NCBI GenBank assembly: GCA_023251455.1
Contig: JAHEYT010000043.1
Location: 1-64,000 of the forward strand
DNA from: Bacteroidota bacterium
GTDB taxonomy: Bacteria > Bacteroidota > Bacteroidia > Bacteroidales > Prolixibacteraceae
Reading direction: 5' to 3'
DNA length: 64,000 bases
The stretch's first letter is position 1. The number at the start of each line of letters is the position of its first letter. Made by a program: the position numbers and the translations under genes. The notes beneath the pieces were generated by a model. That model saw only the letters and a list, made by a program, of their open reading frames with translations. It did no database searches and was not told where the DNA came from. Below, one piece after another: positions 1 to 8,892 of this stretch.

Positions 1-161
1 AAGGTTGAAGAACGGACAAACTCTCCATTTTCGTAGTATTCGAGCGCTTTTTTGTACTTAAATTCATAATCGGTACTTTTTACAACCTTATTATAGTCGC
101 TGCAACTACTTAGCAACAGTACAAAAACGATAACAATTGGTACGAAATTTCTGATTTTCAT
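1..161 (-). CDS. bamD: BamD outer-membrane assembly lipoprotein, 5' part only
   Basis: Only the first 53 codons are in the window; the gene runs off the left edge. The translation has a short lipoprotein signal ending in LLLSSCSDYNKV, so the Cys would be lipidated. It continues with KSTDYEFKYKKALEYYENGEF, which matches the start of the TPR region of Bacteroidota BamD (YfiO), the lipoprotein that works with BamA in inserting outer-membrane beta-barrels. Two starts are possible, at 161 and 167. I prefer 161 because a -7 promoter box lies at 172-179, which would place the transcript start close to 165. The identification rests on this short N-terminus. Confidence 0.75.
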   Translation of the reverse strand, partial: MKIRNFVPIVIVFVLLLSSCSDYNKVVKSTDYEFKYKKALEYYENGEFVRSST

Positions 162-171
162 TAACATGGCG

Positions 172-179
172 CAAAGATA
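172..179 (-). promoter_or_regulatory. Bacteroidota -7 promoter box for bamD
   Basis: On the minus strand the sequence is TATCTTTG, a match to the Bacteroidota -7 consensus TAnnTTTG, about 10 bases before the bamD start. No -33 TTTG is seen at the usual spacing, so the site is only moderately supported. Confidence 0.4.
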
Positions 180-258
180 TATTTTTTATACAAATTTTCA
201 GGCCGAAAAATAGAATGAATTATTCAGAATACCGCCCTGTTTAGTATAAATTAACAAA

Positions 259-289
259 TTTGCAGACTTATTAAAAAGAATTACTTTTG
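259..289 (+). promoter_or_regulatory. Promoter of the alpha-oxoamine synthase gene
   Basis: TTTG at 259-262 and TACTTTTG at 282-289 are separated by 19 bases, which fits the Bacteroidota -33/-7 promoter consensus. Transcription would start near 296, about 20 bases before the GTG at 317. Confidence 0.6.
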
Positions 290-316
290 CCATGCTAATT
301 TAAAAACCAGATCAAA

Positions 317-1564
317 GTGGATATTTTTGAAAAACTGAGGACAAACATGGGTAGCCTGGGAAAATACATGAAACAGGCTCATGGATACTTTGCTTTCCCT
401 AAATTGGAAGGTGAAATTGGTACCAGAATGAAATTCAGAGGTAAGGATGTTTTAGTGTGGAGTCTGAACAATTACATTGGACTGGCCAATCATCCTGAAG
501 TTCGGGAAGCTGATGCAAAAGCTGCTGCTGAATACGGAATGGCATACCCTATGGGTGCCCGTATGATGTCTGGTCAAACCAGCAAACACGAAGAACTGGA
601 GCAAAATCTGGCTGAGTTTGTTGGAAAAGAAGATGCTTTCTTATTGAATTTCGGTTATCAGGGAATGGTTTCGATTATCGATGCTGTTTGTGGCAGAAAC
701 GATGTAATTGTATACGACTCTGAGTCACATGCCTGTATTTTGGATGGTGTTCGCTTACACATGGGTAAACGTTTTGTTTATGCCCACAATAATATGGATA
801 GCCTCCGTAACATGTTGACCAAAGCAACCCGGCTTGCTGAAAAACAAGGTGGCGGTATTTTGGTAATTACTGAAGGTGTATTCGGAATGGCTGGTGACTT
901 AGGTAAGCTTGACGAAGTAGTTAAATTTAAAGACGAATTTGAATTCCGTCTGTTAGTTGACGATGCACATGGTTTTGGAACAATGGGTGCAACCGGTGCT
1001 GGTACTGCTGAACATTTTGGTGTTTCGGACAAAGTTGATCTCCTATTCGGAACCTTTGCCAAATCAATGGCCGGAATTGGAGCATTTATTGCCTGCAACG
1101 AAGATATCTGTAATTTTTTGCGTTACAACATGCGTTCGCAAACATTTGCTAAATCGTTACCAATGCCAATGGTTATCGGCGCATTGAAACGTCTGGAATT
1201 ATTGCGTACCAAACCTGAACTTAGGGAAAAGCTTTGGACTGTGGTAGCTGCTCTTCAAAGTGGACTTAGGGCCCAGGGATTTGATTTGGGTGTTACCAAT
1301 TCGTGCGTTACACCAGTGTATTTCCAGGGTGGTGTTGGTGAAGCAACCAGTGCCGTGATGGACTTACGCGAAAATTACAATGTATTCTGTTCAGTTGTAG
1401 GTTATCCGGTTATCCCAAAAGGACAAATCATGCTTCGGTTAATTCCAACAGCCATGCACACATTGGAGGATGTAGAATATACGATAAAAGCATTTTCAGA
1501 AATCAGGCAAAAACTGGAAGAAGGTAAATACAATACTTCGCAGATTCCGACAATTATGGAATAA
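317..1564 (+). CDS. Alpha-oxoamine synthase (serine palmitoyltransferase-like, PLP-dependent)
   Basis: A 415-residue class II aminotransferase-fold enzyme starting at GTG. DDAH at residues 215-218 holds the Asp that contacts the pyridine nitrogen, and GTFAKSMAGIGAFIA contains Lys249, the expected PLP Schiff-base lysine. This family condenses an amino acid with an acyl-CoA and loses CO2. In Bacteroidota the likely roles are serine palmitoyltransferase (sphingolipid) or cysteate acyltransferase (sulfonolipid). The sequence differs noticeably from the B. fragilis SPT that I remember, so the substrate is left open. The neighbours give no clue. It stands alone between its own promoter and a terminator. 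Confidence 0.85.
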   Translation: MDIFEKLRTNMGSLGKYMKQAHGYFAFPKLEGEIGTRMKFRGKDVLVWSLNNYIGLANHPEVREADAKAAAEYGMAYPMGARMMSGQTSKHEELEQNLAEFVGKEDAFLLNFGYQGMVSIIDAVCGRNDVIVYDSESHACILDGVRLHMGKRFVYAHNNMDSLRNMLTKATRLAEKQGGGILVITEGVFGMAGDLGKLDEVVKFKDEFEFRLLVDDAHGFGTMGATGAGTAEHFGVSDKVDLLFGTFAKSMAGIGAFIACNEDICNFLRYNMRSQTFAKSLPMPMVIGALKRLELLRTKPELREKLWTVVAALQSGLRAQGFDLGVTNSCVTPVYFQGGVGEATSAVMDLRENYNVFCSVVGYPVIPKGQIMLRLIPTAMHTLEDVEYTIKAFSEIRQKLEEGKYNTSQIPTIME

Positions 1565-1580
1565 CAAAAATAAAGTAAAA

Positions 1581-1602
1581 CCATCCTTCGGGATGGTTTT
1601 TT
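1581..1602 (+). terminator. Intrinsic terminator after the oxoamine synthase
   Basis: CCATCC-TTCG-GGATGG is a 6-bp stem with a TTCG tetraloop, flanked by AAAA and a T-run. It lies 17 bases after the stop codon. Confidence 0.85.
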
Positions 1603-1616
1603 CGTTTATGCTTTAT

Positions 1617-1624
1617 TATATTTG
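1617..1624 (+). promoter_or_regulatory. -7 promoter box of the tRNA gene
   Basis: TATATTTG fits TAnnTTTG and ends 8 bases before the mature tRNA 5' end. No clear -33 TTTG is seen at the expected distance. Confidence 0.5.
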
Positions 1625-1632
1625 TGCCTGAT

Positions 1633-1705
1633 GCCTCTTTAGCTCAGCTGGTAGAGCAGCTCATTCGTAATGAGCAGGTCGGCGGTTCGAGTCCGCCAAA
1701 AGGCT
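1633..1705 (+). tRNA. tRNA-Thr (anticodon CGT)
   Basis: A complete cloverleaf is visible: acceptor 1633-1639/1698-1704, D arm 1642-1657, anticodon arm 1659-1675 with loop TTCGTAA (anticodon CGT at 1666-1668, reading ACG), a 5-base variable region, and a T arm with loop TTCGAGT (1681-1697). The discriminator is T1705, and CCA is not encoded. One acceptor pair is a C-A mismatch (C1637 with A1700), which is unusual. The rest of the molecule is well paired, so the gene is probably functional. Confidence 0.93.
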
Positions 1706-1721
1706 CTGATTGCAGAAAAAC

Positions 1722-1756
1722 AAACCCTCTGATTGAAATACCTTCAGAGGGTTTTT
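1722..1756 (+). terminator. Intrinsic terminator after tRNA-Thr
   Basis: AAACCCTCTGA (1722-1732) pairs perfectly with TCAGAGGGTTT (1744-1754), and T residues follow. It lies 17 bases downstream of the tRNA. Confidence 0.85.
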
Positions 1757-1763
1757 AATTTTA

Positions 1764-1786
1764 TTTAGGACAACTTTTAGGACAAC
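1764..1786. repeat. Two direct copies of TTTAGGACAAC beside the tRNA gene
   Basis: TTTAGGACAAC occurs at 1764-1774 and again at 1776-1786, a 12-base period. It sits in the otherwise empty stretch between the tRNA terminator and the nuo promoter. Paired direct repeats next to a tRNA can be relics of an integration site, but no integrase gene or element is present, so the function is unknown. Confidence 0.5.
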
Positions 1787-1903
1787 ATCACAGTTCATTT
1801 TAAAGGCTATTCGAGATTTTTTTGCCACAAAAAATCCCAAAGTCAAAAAATTATAAAAGTTTTACAGTTGCGAAATATCAATCCATTTTTTTTCTAAAAA
1901 AAG

Positions 1904-1933
1904 TTTGGTACTAATCTGAAAAAGTTACTTTTG
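1904..1933 (+). promoter_or_regulatory. Promoter of the nuo operon
   Basis: TTTG at 1904-1907 and TACTTTTG at 1926-1933 with an 18-base spacer give a full match to the Bacteroidota -33/-7 consensus. It lies about 45 bases upstream of the nuoA ATG and is the only good promoter seen before the 11-gene operon. Confidence 0.7.
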
Positions 1934-1978
1934 CAGCGGCTTTTTTAGCTTATTAAATTATCCAGATATTTTAAAGAT

Positions 1979-2329
1979 ATGGAAAGCGAATCGTTAATTC
2001 TCTTTTTTATAGTTGCACTGGTCCTTGTAGGCGGGGCAATTATATTTTCAACCCTTGTTGCTCCAAAATCATTTAATCCGGTAAAATCTGAGCCTTACGA
2101 ATGCGGTATTCCTTCTGAAGGACCGGCATGGATTCAGTTCAACGTGGGCTACTATCTTTTTGCAATTATTTACCTGATTTTCGATGTGGAAACCGTGTTT
2201 CTATTCCCTTGGGGTGTAGTCATGAAATCAATCGGAATAAGGGCGTTTATCGAAATCATTATTTTCTTCTTCATACTTGGTCTCGGCCTGTTGTATGCAT
2301 GGAAAAAAGGAGCTTTGAAATGGGTGTAA
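1979..2329 (+). CDS. nuoA: NADH-quinone oxidoreductase subunit A
   Basis: A 116-residue membrane subunit of respiratory complex I with three predicted membrane segments (about residues 5-27, 60-80 and 88-108). The loop after the first helix carries the conserved YECGIPSEG motif of NuoA/ND3, which lies near the quinone site. It is the first gene of nuoABCDHIJKLMN. Its last 10 bases overlap the start of nuoB, which suggests translational coupling. Confidence 0.95.
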   Translation: MESESLILFFIVALVLVGGAIIFSTLVAPKSFNPVKSEPYECGIPSEGPAWIQFNVGYYLFAIIYLIFDVETVFLFPWGVVMKSIGIRAFIEIIIFFFILGLGLLYAWKKGALKWV

Positions 2330-2877
2330 TCAAATCAATGAAAGATGAAGAGTTTGAAGATAATGAATCTCTCGAACTCTTAAAAAAGTCAGGCGGGAAC
2401 GTCTTTATGACTAGTATTGACAGTGTTCTGAACTGGGGCGTTTCGAACTCCATTTGGCCGCTCACCTTTGCAACAAGCTGTTGCGGAATTGAGATGATGG
2501 CTGCCGGAGCTTCGCGGCACGATTTTGCCCGTTTCGGAATCGAGGTTTATCGTCCTTCGCCACGTCAGGCCGATGTTATCGTTATTGCAGGAACCATCAA
2601 TCATAAAATGGCTCCGGTACTGAAACGCTTATACGACCAGATGCCCGACCCGAAATACGTTATCGCCATGGGCGCATGTGCTGTTTCCGGAGGACCATTC
2701 TTCTACAATTCGTATTCGGTAGTTCGCGGTGTCGATCATATCCTTCCGGTAGATGTATATGTTCCCGGATGTCCACCTCGCCCAGAAGCGTTGCTCTATG
2801 GCGTGATGCAATTGCAAAGAAAAATTAAAGGTGATTCACTTTTTGACCAGGAAGATTTAACCGACCGGTTGCTTTAA
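2320..2877 (+). CDS. nuoB: NADH-quinone oxidoreductase subunit B
   Basis: The 185-residue hydrophilic subunit that carries the terminal N2 [4Fe-4S] cluster. The four expected ligands are present: the tandem pair C54-C55 in TSCCGIE, C120 in GACAVSGG, and C151 in VPGCPPRP. I chose the ATG at 2320, inside the end of nuoA, because the reading frame upstream of it is only nuoA read out of frame. The length is normal for the family. It would pass electrons to quinone at the interface with NuoD. Confidence 0.95.
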   Translation: MGVIKSMKDEEFEDNESLELLKKSGGNVFMTSIDSVLNWGVSNSIWPLTFATSCCGIEMMAAGASRHDFARFGIEVYRPSPRQADVIVIAGTINHKMAPVLKRLYDQMPDPKYVIAMGACAVSGGPFFYNSYSVVRGVDHILPVDVYVPGCPPRPEALLYGVMQLQRKIKGDSLFDQEDLTDRLL

Positions 2878-2889
2878 ATCTCACAGAAC

Positions 2890-3348
2890 ATGCTAAACAG
2901 ACAAGAATTAACAGATATCATCAGGGGATTTGAACCTGATGCAGAGTTTCCGGAAGGAACTCAATTACTGGAGGTAGTTGTTCCGGCGGAAAAACTATTC
3001 GCGCTGACCGAAAAACTCAAGACCGATAAAAGAACAGCTTTCAATTATCTGATCGACCATACCGCAGTTGACTTTACTACACATTTCTCTGTGGTTTATC
3101 ACATTGAATCGACAGACTTCAGGCATTTAATTGTGCTGAAATCGTTGCTAGCTGATCGGGAAAATGCAAACATCGACAGTTTGACAGCTTTGTATCCGAC
3201 AGCTGAATATTTCGAACGCGAAGTATTCGACCTTTTTGGAATACGCTTTAATAATCATCCAAATCTGAAACGCTTTTTCATGGAAGATGATTACGGATAC
3301 CCGCTTCGCAAAGATTTCCGCGACGAAGTAAATATTATCGAACGTTAA
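2890..3348 (+). CDS. nuoC: NADH-quinone oxidoreductase subunit C
   Basis: A 152-residue peripheral subunit (30-kDa family). The C-terminal signature is visible: DLFGIRFNNHPNLKRFF followed by DYGYPLRKDF. It begins 12 bases after nuoB. NuoC and NuoD are separate proteins here, unlike the fused NuoCD of enterobacteria. It helps form the connecting arm between the electron input side and the quinone module. Confidence 0.94.
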   Translation: MLNRQELTDIIRGFEPDAEFPEGTQLLEVVVPAEKLFALTEKLKTDKRTAFNYLIDHTAVDFTTHFSVVYHIESTDFRHLIVLKSLLADRENANIDSLTALYPTAEYFEREVFDLFGIRFNNHPNLKRFFMEDDYGYPLRKDFRDEVNIIER

Positions 3349-3361
3349 TACTCAATATCAG

Positions 3362-4489
3362 ATGAGTGAAGAAATTATAAAAGACGTGATTATTGGGGAG
3401 AATGAGGACTACATTATTAATATGGGTCCCCAGCACCCTTCAACTCACGGGGTTTTACGGTTTGAGGTTTGCCTGAAAGGTGAAACTGTCAAATACCTGA
3501 TTCCACACATTGGATATATTCACCGTGGAATTGAAAAAATGTGCGAAGCAATTACTTATCCGCAGATTATTCACCTGACCGACCGAATGGATTACCTTTC
3601 GGCCCATATGAATAACGAAGCGGTTTGTATGATTGTTGAAGACGCCATGCAGATTGAAGTTCCGGAAAGGGTGAAATACATCCGTACTATTCTGGATGAA
3701 TTGAACCGAATTGCATCGCACCAATTGTGGTGGTGTGCTTTTGGAATGGACCTTGGCGCATTAACTGCATTCTTCTACGGATTGCGCGACCGCGAACATA
3801 TTCTCGACATTTTCGAAGAATCGTTCGGATCGAGGTTACTGCACAGTTTCGTTATGCCTGGCGGTTTGATGCACGACGTTCACCCCAATTTTCAGAAACG
3901 GATCAAAGAATTTATCACCTACTTCAGAAAAAAATTACCTGAATACGACCAATTGCTTACCGGCAATGTGATTTTCCAGAACCGCGCAAAAGGAATTGGA
4001 TTAATGAGCAAAGAAACCGCTATCGGATATGGAGTTACCGGTCCTTCAGGACGTGGTTCAAATTATTCGTGCGACATTCGTAAAATTGCACCTTACGGAG
4101 CTTACGATAAAGTCCAGTTCAACGAAATTCTGGAAACAGGCTGCGATACTTTAGCCCGCTATAAAGTTAGAATGGGCGAAATGTGGGAATCACTCAGCAT
4201 TCTGGAACAATTGGTTGACAATATTCCTGAAGGCGATTACACTGCCAAAATGAAGCCAATCATCAAACTACCTGCTGGTGAATATTTCCGGAGAGTGGAA
4301 ACTGCCCGTGGAGAACTGGCTGTATATGCGGTGAGCGACGGAAATAAATCGCCGTTACGCATGAGGTTCCGGACACCAAACTTCAGCAATTTGTTCGTAA
4401 TGAATGAAATTACTTCCGGATACAAAATTGCCGACCTGATTGCCATCAGCGGTTCACTCGACCTTGTAATCCCTGATATTGACCGATAA
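3362..4489 (+). CDS. nuoD: NADH-quinone oxidoreductase subunit D
   Basis: The 375-residue 49-kDa-type subunit, related to the large subunit of [NiFe] hydrogenases, which lines the quinone-reduction cavity. The conserved GPQHPSTHGVLR motif is near residues 22-33, and the C-terminus ends with a typical DPDIDR-like sequence (VIPDIDR). The hydrogenase metal-binding cysteines are absent, as expected for complex I. It starts 13 bases after nuoC and ends directly at the nuoH start. Confidence 0.95.
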   Translation: MSEEIIKDVIIGENEDYIINMGPQHPSTHGVLRFEVCLKGETVKYLIPHIGYIHRGIEKMCEAITYPQIIHLTDRMDYLSAHMNNEAVCMIVEDAMQIEVPERVKYIRTILDELNRIASHQLWWCAFGMDLGALTAFFYGLRDREHILDIFEESFGSRLLHSFVMPGGLMHDVHPNFQKRIKEFITYFRKKLPEYDQLLTGNVIFQNRAKGIGLMSKETAIGYGVTGPSGRGSNYSCDIRKIAPYGAYDKVQFNEILETGCDTLARYKVRMGEMWESLSILEQLVDNIPEGDYTAKMKPIIKLPAGEYFRRVETARGELAVYAVSDGNKSPLRMRFRTPNFSNLFVMNEITSGYKIADLIAISGSLDLVIPDIDR

Positions 4490-5590
4490 ATGAACGCAAA
4501 TATGTCATCAAACATCTACGATTTTTCGACACTTACTGGCTCCCTTCATACCTGGTTATCAGGATTGATGCCGTCAGGATTGGTCATTTTAACCGAAATG
4601 GTTCTCGTTGGACTAGTATTCCTACTGATGTATGCCTTGGTTGGACTGTTTCTGGTTTACATGGAACGCAAAGTATGTGCATTCATCCAGAACCGCGTTG
4701 GTCCAAACCGCGTTGGTCCTTATGGTATCTTCCAAACCATCGCCGACTTGATTAAGCTGTTGATGAAGGAGTTGATCCCGATTCGCAAATCTGACAAAAT
4801 GCTTTTCAACCTTGCGCCATTCATTGTAATTATTTGCTCTTTCCTTGCAATGGCAGCTTTGCCCTATGCTAAAGGACTTCAGGCAATTGATTTCAATATT
4901 GGTGTATTTTATGTAATGGCCGTATCGTCGCTTAGTGTAGTCGGTATTTTAATTGCAGGTTGGGCGAGTAACAGTAAATATTCGTTGATTGGTGCTATGC
5001 GAAGCGGAGCACAAATTGTGAGTTACGAACTTTCTGTTGGGCTTTCACTTCTGGCCATTGTCGTATTTACCGGAAGCATGCAACTTTCTACAATTGTTGA
5101 AAGCCAGGCCAATGGATGGTGGATTTTTAAAGGCCATATCCCGGCTTTTATTTCATTCCTTATTTTCCTGGTCGCCAGTACTGCCGAAATCAACCGCGGA
5201 CCTTTCGACTTAGCTGAAGCTGAATCGGAACTGACTGCCGGTTTCCACACCGAATATTCAGGTATCAAATTTGCCTTTTTCTTCCTTGCTGAATACATGA
5301 ACATGTTCATTGTTGCAGCTTTGGGTGCTACGGTATTCCTTGGCGGATGGATGCCATTTCATGTTGGTAACTGGGAAGGGTTCAATCAGATTATGGATTA
5401 TATTCCTTCAGTAGTTTGGTTCTTCTCGAAAACATTCTTTCTCATTCTTGTAATTATGTGGTTTAAATGGACTTTTCCTCGTTTGAGAATTGACCAATTA
5501 TTGACCCTGGAATGGAAATACCTGTTACCAATCAGTTTGTTCAACATTGTATTGATCGCCTTCATCGTCCTGATGGGCTGGCATTTTTAA
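4490..5590 (+). CDS. nuoH: NADH-quinone oxidoreductase subunit H
   Basis: A 366-residue membrane subunit (ND1 family) with about eight hydrophobic helices. Family motifs are clear: [20 protein letters not shown] in the first cytoplasmic loop and [24 protein letters not shown] in the acidic loop near the quinone entry channel. The ATG follows the nuoD stop without a gap. A second Met five codons in (4502) could also serve as start. Confidence 0.95.
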   Translation: MNANMSSNIYDFSTLTGSLHTWLSGLMPSGLVILTEMVLVGLVFLLMYALVGLFLVYMERKVCAFIQNRVGPNRVGPYGIFQTIADLIKLLMKELIPIRKSDKMLFNLAPFIVIICSFLAMAALPYAKGLQAIDFNIGVFYVMAVSSLSVVGILIAGWASNSKYSLIGAMRSGAQIVSYELSVGLSLLAIVVFTGSMQLSTIVESQANGWWIFKGHIPAFISFLIFLVASTAEINRGPFDLAEAESELTAGFHTEYSGIKFAFFFLAEYMNMFIVAALGATVFLGGWMPFHVGNWEGFNQIMDYIPSVVWFFSKTFFLILVIMWFKWTFPRLRIDQLLTLEWKYLLPISLFNIVLIAFIVLMGWHF

Positions 5591-5609
5591 ATATAACAGC
5601 GGATAACAA

Positions 5610-6089
5610 ATGAATAGTATTATAGAATATTTTACCGACCTGTTTAAAGGAATTTCGTCGTTATGGGCAGGAATGCGCGTGACCGGGAAATACTTTTTCA
5701 GCCCAGGAGAAATTGTAACCCAGCAATATCCTGAAAACCGCAAGACCCTGAAAATGGAAGAGCGGTTCAAGGGAGAAGTGACCATGCCTCACGATGAAAA
5801 CAACCAGCACGCTTGCACCGGTTGCGGAATTTGTGAAATGAACTGTCCAAATGGTTCAATCGAGATTTTAACCGACCGCGTTCCTAACGCTGAAGGCAAA
5901 ATGGAGCGAGTGATCGATAAACACATTTATCATTTGTCGATGTGCACGTTCTGCGAATTGTGCATAAAAACCTGCCCGTCGAATGCGCTGGCTTGGGGTC
6001 AGAAATTTGAACATGCAGTATTTGACCGGAGTAAACTCACCAAAGTTTTGAATCAACCTGGTTCAACACTTAGAAAGGAGGCTAAGTAA
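5610..6089 (+). CDS. nuoI: NADH-quinone oxidoreductase subunit I
   Basis: A 159-residue ferredoxin-type subunit binding clusters N6a and N6b. Two complete CxxCxxCxxxCP motifs are present, with Cys at 69, 72, 75, 79 and at 112, 115, 118, 122. In a complex without NuoEFG this subunit is the most exposed iron-sulfur entry point, so an electron donor such as ferredoxin could dock here; that is inference. Its stop codon overlaps the nuoJ start (TAATG). Confidence 0.95.
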   Translation: MNSIIEYFTDLFKGISSLWAGMRVTGKYFFSPGEIVTQQYPENRKTLKMEERFKGEVTMPHDENNQHACTGCGICEMNCPNGSIEILTDRVPNAEGKMERVIDKHIYHLSMCTFCELCIKTCPSNALAWGQKFEHAVFDRSKLTKVLNQPGSTLRKEAK

Positions 6090-6607
6090 TGAATGTATTC
6101 ATGTTTTATATGTTTTCAGGAATTATCCTGATTTGTTCGCTTCTGACGATCACCACCCGAAGAATATTGAGGGCCGCAGTTTATTTGCTTTGCGTTTTGT
6201 TGGCTACCGCTGGTTTATACTTCATGTTGAACTACCAGTTCATGGCTGCCGTTCAGCTTACTTTATATGCCGGAGGTATTGTTGTACTGATCATTTTCAG
6301 TATTCTGCTGACTCACCATATTACGCATCGTTTTAAACACCCCAACTTCACCAAATTACTGATGGGTATTGGGGCTGCTGCTATTGGAAGCGGCTTGGTA
6401 ATTGCAACCATCCTCTCCCACTCTTTTCAGGCCGGAACTGCTCCGGAACTGCCTGTGGATATGACAGTGATCGGAAATCAATTGCTTAGCACTGAGAAAA
6501 ACGGATACGTTTTACCGTTTGAGTTGATCAGTATTTTGTTACTGGCAGCTATGATCGCGGCAATTGTGGTTGCTAAAAAGGAAAAAAATAAAAACTCAGA
6601 GATATGA
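6089..6607 (+). CDS. nuoJ: NADH-quinone oxidoreductase subunit J
   Basis: A 172-residue membrane subunit (ND6 family) with five predicted helices. The conserved segment LTLYAGGIVVLIIFSILLT is at about residues 57-75. It overlaps nuoI by one base and nuoK by four (ATGA), which indicates tight translational coupling. It contributes to the proton path next to NuoA and NuoK. Confidence 0.93.
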   Translation: MNVFMFYMFSGIILICSLLTITTRRILRAAVYLLCVLLATAGLYFMLNYQFMAAVQLTLYAGGIVVLIIFSILLTHHITHRFKHPNFTKLLMGIGAAAIGSGLVIATILSHSFQAGTAPELPVDMTVIGNQLLSTEKNGYVLPFELISILLLAAMIAAIVVAKKEKNKNSEI

Positions 6608-6921
6608 TTCAGGGAATTCCTCTCGAACACTTTTTAGTCGTAAGCACGATTATGTTTTTTATCGGAGTTTGTGGTTTGATCATTCGCCGCAACCTTATTA
6701 CGATGTTGATGGCCATTGAGCTCATCCTGAATTCGGTTAATATCAATTTCGTGGTTTTCAACCGCTACCTGTATCCCGATCAATTGCAGGGACAATTCTT
6801 TTCACTGTTCATTGTTGGTATTGCAGCTGCCGAAGCATCGGTTGCCATTGCCCTGATCATCAACATTTACAGAAACATGAAGAACATTGAAGTTGAAAAT
6901 GTAAATGAATTGAAATTCTAA
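6604..6921 (+). CDS. nuoK: NADH-quinone oxidoreductase subunit K
   Basis: A 105-residue membrane subunit (ND4L family) with three helices. The buried glutamates expected in helices 2 and 3 are present in MAIELILNSVNINFV and AAAEASVAIALIINIYR. Its length is normal. The start overlaps the nuoJ stop. Confidence 0.94.
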   Translation: MIQGIPLEHFLVVSTIMFFIGVCGLIIRRNLITMLMAIELILNSVNINFVVFNRYLYPDQLQGQFFSLFIVGIAAAEASVAIALIINIYRNMKNIEVENVNELKF

Positions 6922-6933
6922 AATTTAAGAGCA

Positions 6934-8847
6934 ATGACTGGATATACTTATACTGTATTCATTATACTGATTCCACTGGTAATGTTTTTGGTTACCGGAC
7001 TACTCGGAATGAAATGGAAACCAATGGTCTCCGGAATATTGGGAACAATCGGAATGGGAACTTCGTGGCTTCTCTCACTGATTACTGCCGGAAGCTATTT
7101 CTTTGGCCACCACGCTGAAGGGTTTCAGACAATCATTCCATTCGAACTGAAATGGTTACAATTTACGGATACCTTAATTATCAAAATGGGTATTTTACTC
7201 GATCCGATTTCGGTAATGATGTTGGTTGTAATTACCACCATTTCGTTTATGGTGCATTTGTACAGTTTGGGCTATATGCATGGTGAAACCGGATTTCAAC
7301 GTTTTTACGCGTTTTTGTCACTGTTTACTTTTTCAATGTTGGGATTGGTTATTGCTACCAACATTTTCCAGATGTATATTTTCTGGGAATTGGTAGGTGT
7401 TAGCTCATTCCTTTTGATTGGATTCTACTACCAAAAACCATCGGCGGTAGCAGCATCGAAAAAAGCATTTATTGTGACCCGTTTTGCCGATTTAGGTTTC
7501 CTGATCGGTATCCTGATACTTTCGTTTGTTACCGGAACTTTTGATTTCGGTAAATTAACTGAACCCGGAACAGCAATCTTCGGAAGTGCTGCTTCGATGA
7601 GTTTCATGGGTATTTCGGCTATGACATGGGCCATGACACTGATTTTTATTGGTGGTGCAGGTAAATCGGCCATGTTCCCATTACATATTTGGTTACCCGA
7701 TGCAATGGAAGGTCCAACTCCGGTTTCAGCATTGATTCACGCTGCAACCATGGTTGTTGCCGGTGTATTTCTGGTTGCCCGTATGTTTCCGGTTATCCAT
7801 TTTCAGGCTCCGGCTGCTCAGGAAATCATTGGTTATGTTGGTGGATTCACTTCGCTTTTTGCCGCTGTAATCGCCATCACACAATACGATATTAAACGCG
7901 TTCTGGCATTCTCAACCCTATCGCAATTGGGTTATATGATGCTTGCCCTTGGGGTTTCAGGATATGGTGGTGAAGAAGGTTTAGGTTACATGGCTTCCAT
8001 GTTCCACCTGTTCACACACGCTATGTTTAAAGCATTGTTATTCCTTGGCGCCGGTTCAATCATTCACGCTGTGCATTCGAACTACATGTACGACATGGGT
8101 GGCCTGCGTAAATATTTACCAATTACGCATATCACATTCCTGATTGCATGTTTGACCATCGCTGGTGTTCCATTCCTTTCAGGATTCTTTAGTAAAGATG
8201 AAATTTTGGTTGCGGCCTTACACCACAATAAAATATTGTTTGCTGTTGAATTTATAGTTGCCGGCTTAACCGCATTCTATATGTTCCGTTTATACTTCAG
8301 TGTATTCTGGGGAAAAGACAGACATTATCACCACACTCCACACGAAAGCCCGCTGGTAATGACTATTCCATTGATGTTTTTGGCTGTAGCTTCTATTTTT
8401 GCCGGATATATTCCATTTCATCATTTAGTTACTTCTGACAAAGTTGGATTCGTAACTGAAATGAACTACATGGTTGCTGTTCCTTCAGTTCTAATCGGAT
8501 TGCTTGGTATCGCTGTTGCCTGGATTCTTTACAAGAAAGAAAGTGACGTTCCGGCCAAATTGGCTAAGAGTTGGGGAATTTTATATACAGCAACTTACAA
8601 CAAATTTTATTTCGACGAAATTTATTTGTTTGTAACCCGGAAGATCATCTTCAACTATATATCGCGCCCAATTGCCTGGTTCGACCGTCACATCATCGAT
8701 GGATTTATGGTTGGAATTGGCTTGACTACCGAAAAAATATCGTATCAAATTAAAGGAATGCAATCCGGACAATTGCAGCATTATGCATTTATGTTCATTG
8801 CAGGCACCTTGGCGTTGGCACTTTCAATGATCTATTTTTTGATGTAG
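6934..8847 (+). CDS. nuoL: NADH-quinone oxidoreductase subunit L (antiporter-like)
   Basis: A 637-residue Mrp-antiporter-like proton-pumping subunit with about 15-16 membrane helices and a long C-terminal region for the lateral helix. Typical motifs include FWELVGVSSFLLIGFYYQKPSAV, GKSAMFPLHIWLPDAMEGPTPVSALIHAATMV (here only the ends are quoted as family markers) and LGYMMLALGVSGY. It starts 12 bases after nuoK, and the distal end of the membrane arm would be its place in the complex. Confidence 0.95.
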   Translation: MTGYTYTVFIILIPLVMFLVTGLLGMKWKPMVSGILGTIGMGTSWLLSLITAGSYFFGHHAEGFQTIIPFELKWLQFTDTLIIKMGILLDPISVMMLVVITTISFMVHLYSLGYMHGETGFQRFYAFLSLFTFSMLGLVIATNIFQMYIFWELVGVSSFLLIGFYYQKPSAVAASKKAFIVTRFADLGFLIGILILSFVTGTFDFGKLTEPGTAIFGSAASMSFMGISAMTWAMTLIFIGGAGKSAMFPLHIWLPDAMEGPTPVSALIHAATMVVAGVFLVARMFPVIHFQAPAAQEIIGYVGGFTSLFAAVIAITQYDIKRVLAFSTLSQLGYMMLALGVSGYGGEEGLGYMASMFHLFTHAMFKALLFLGAGSIIHAVHSNYMYDMGGLRKYLPITHITFLIACLTIAGVPFLSGFFSKDEILVAALHHNKILFAVEFIVAGLTAFYMFRLYFSVFWGKDRHYHHTPHESPLVMTIPLMFLAVASIFAGYIPFHHLVTSDKVGFVTEMNYMVAVPSVLIGLLGIAVAWILYKKESDVPAKLAKSWGILYTATYNKFYFDEIYLFVTRKIIFNYISRPIAWFDRHIIDGFMVGIGLTTEKISYQIKGMQSGQLQHYAFMFIAGTLALALSMIYFLM

Positions 8848-8892
8848 AGAATTGAATATCAGATAAGAAACAAAAATTTAAAATATACAAAA

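Noticed and set aside
1661..1846. A minus-strand ORF of 61 codons across the tRNA and the TTTAGGACAAC repeats, resembling an integrase remnant
   Set aside because: Its C-terminal third is the tRNA read backwards, and no integrase motif is visible. The direct repeat is reported, but a gene is not supported.
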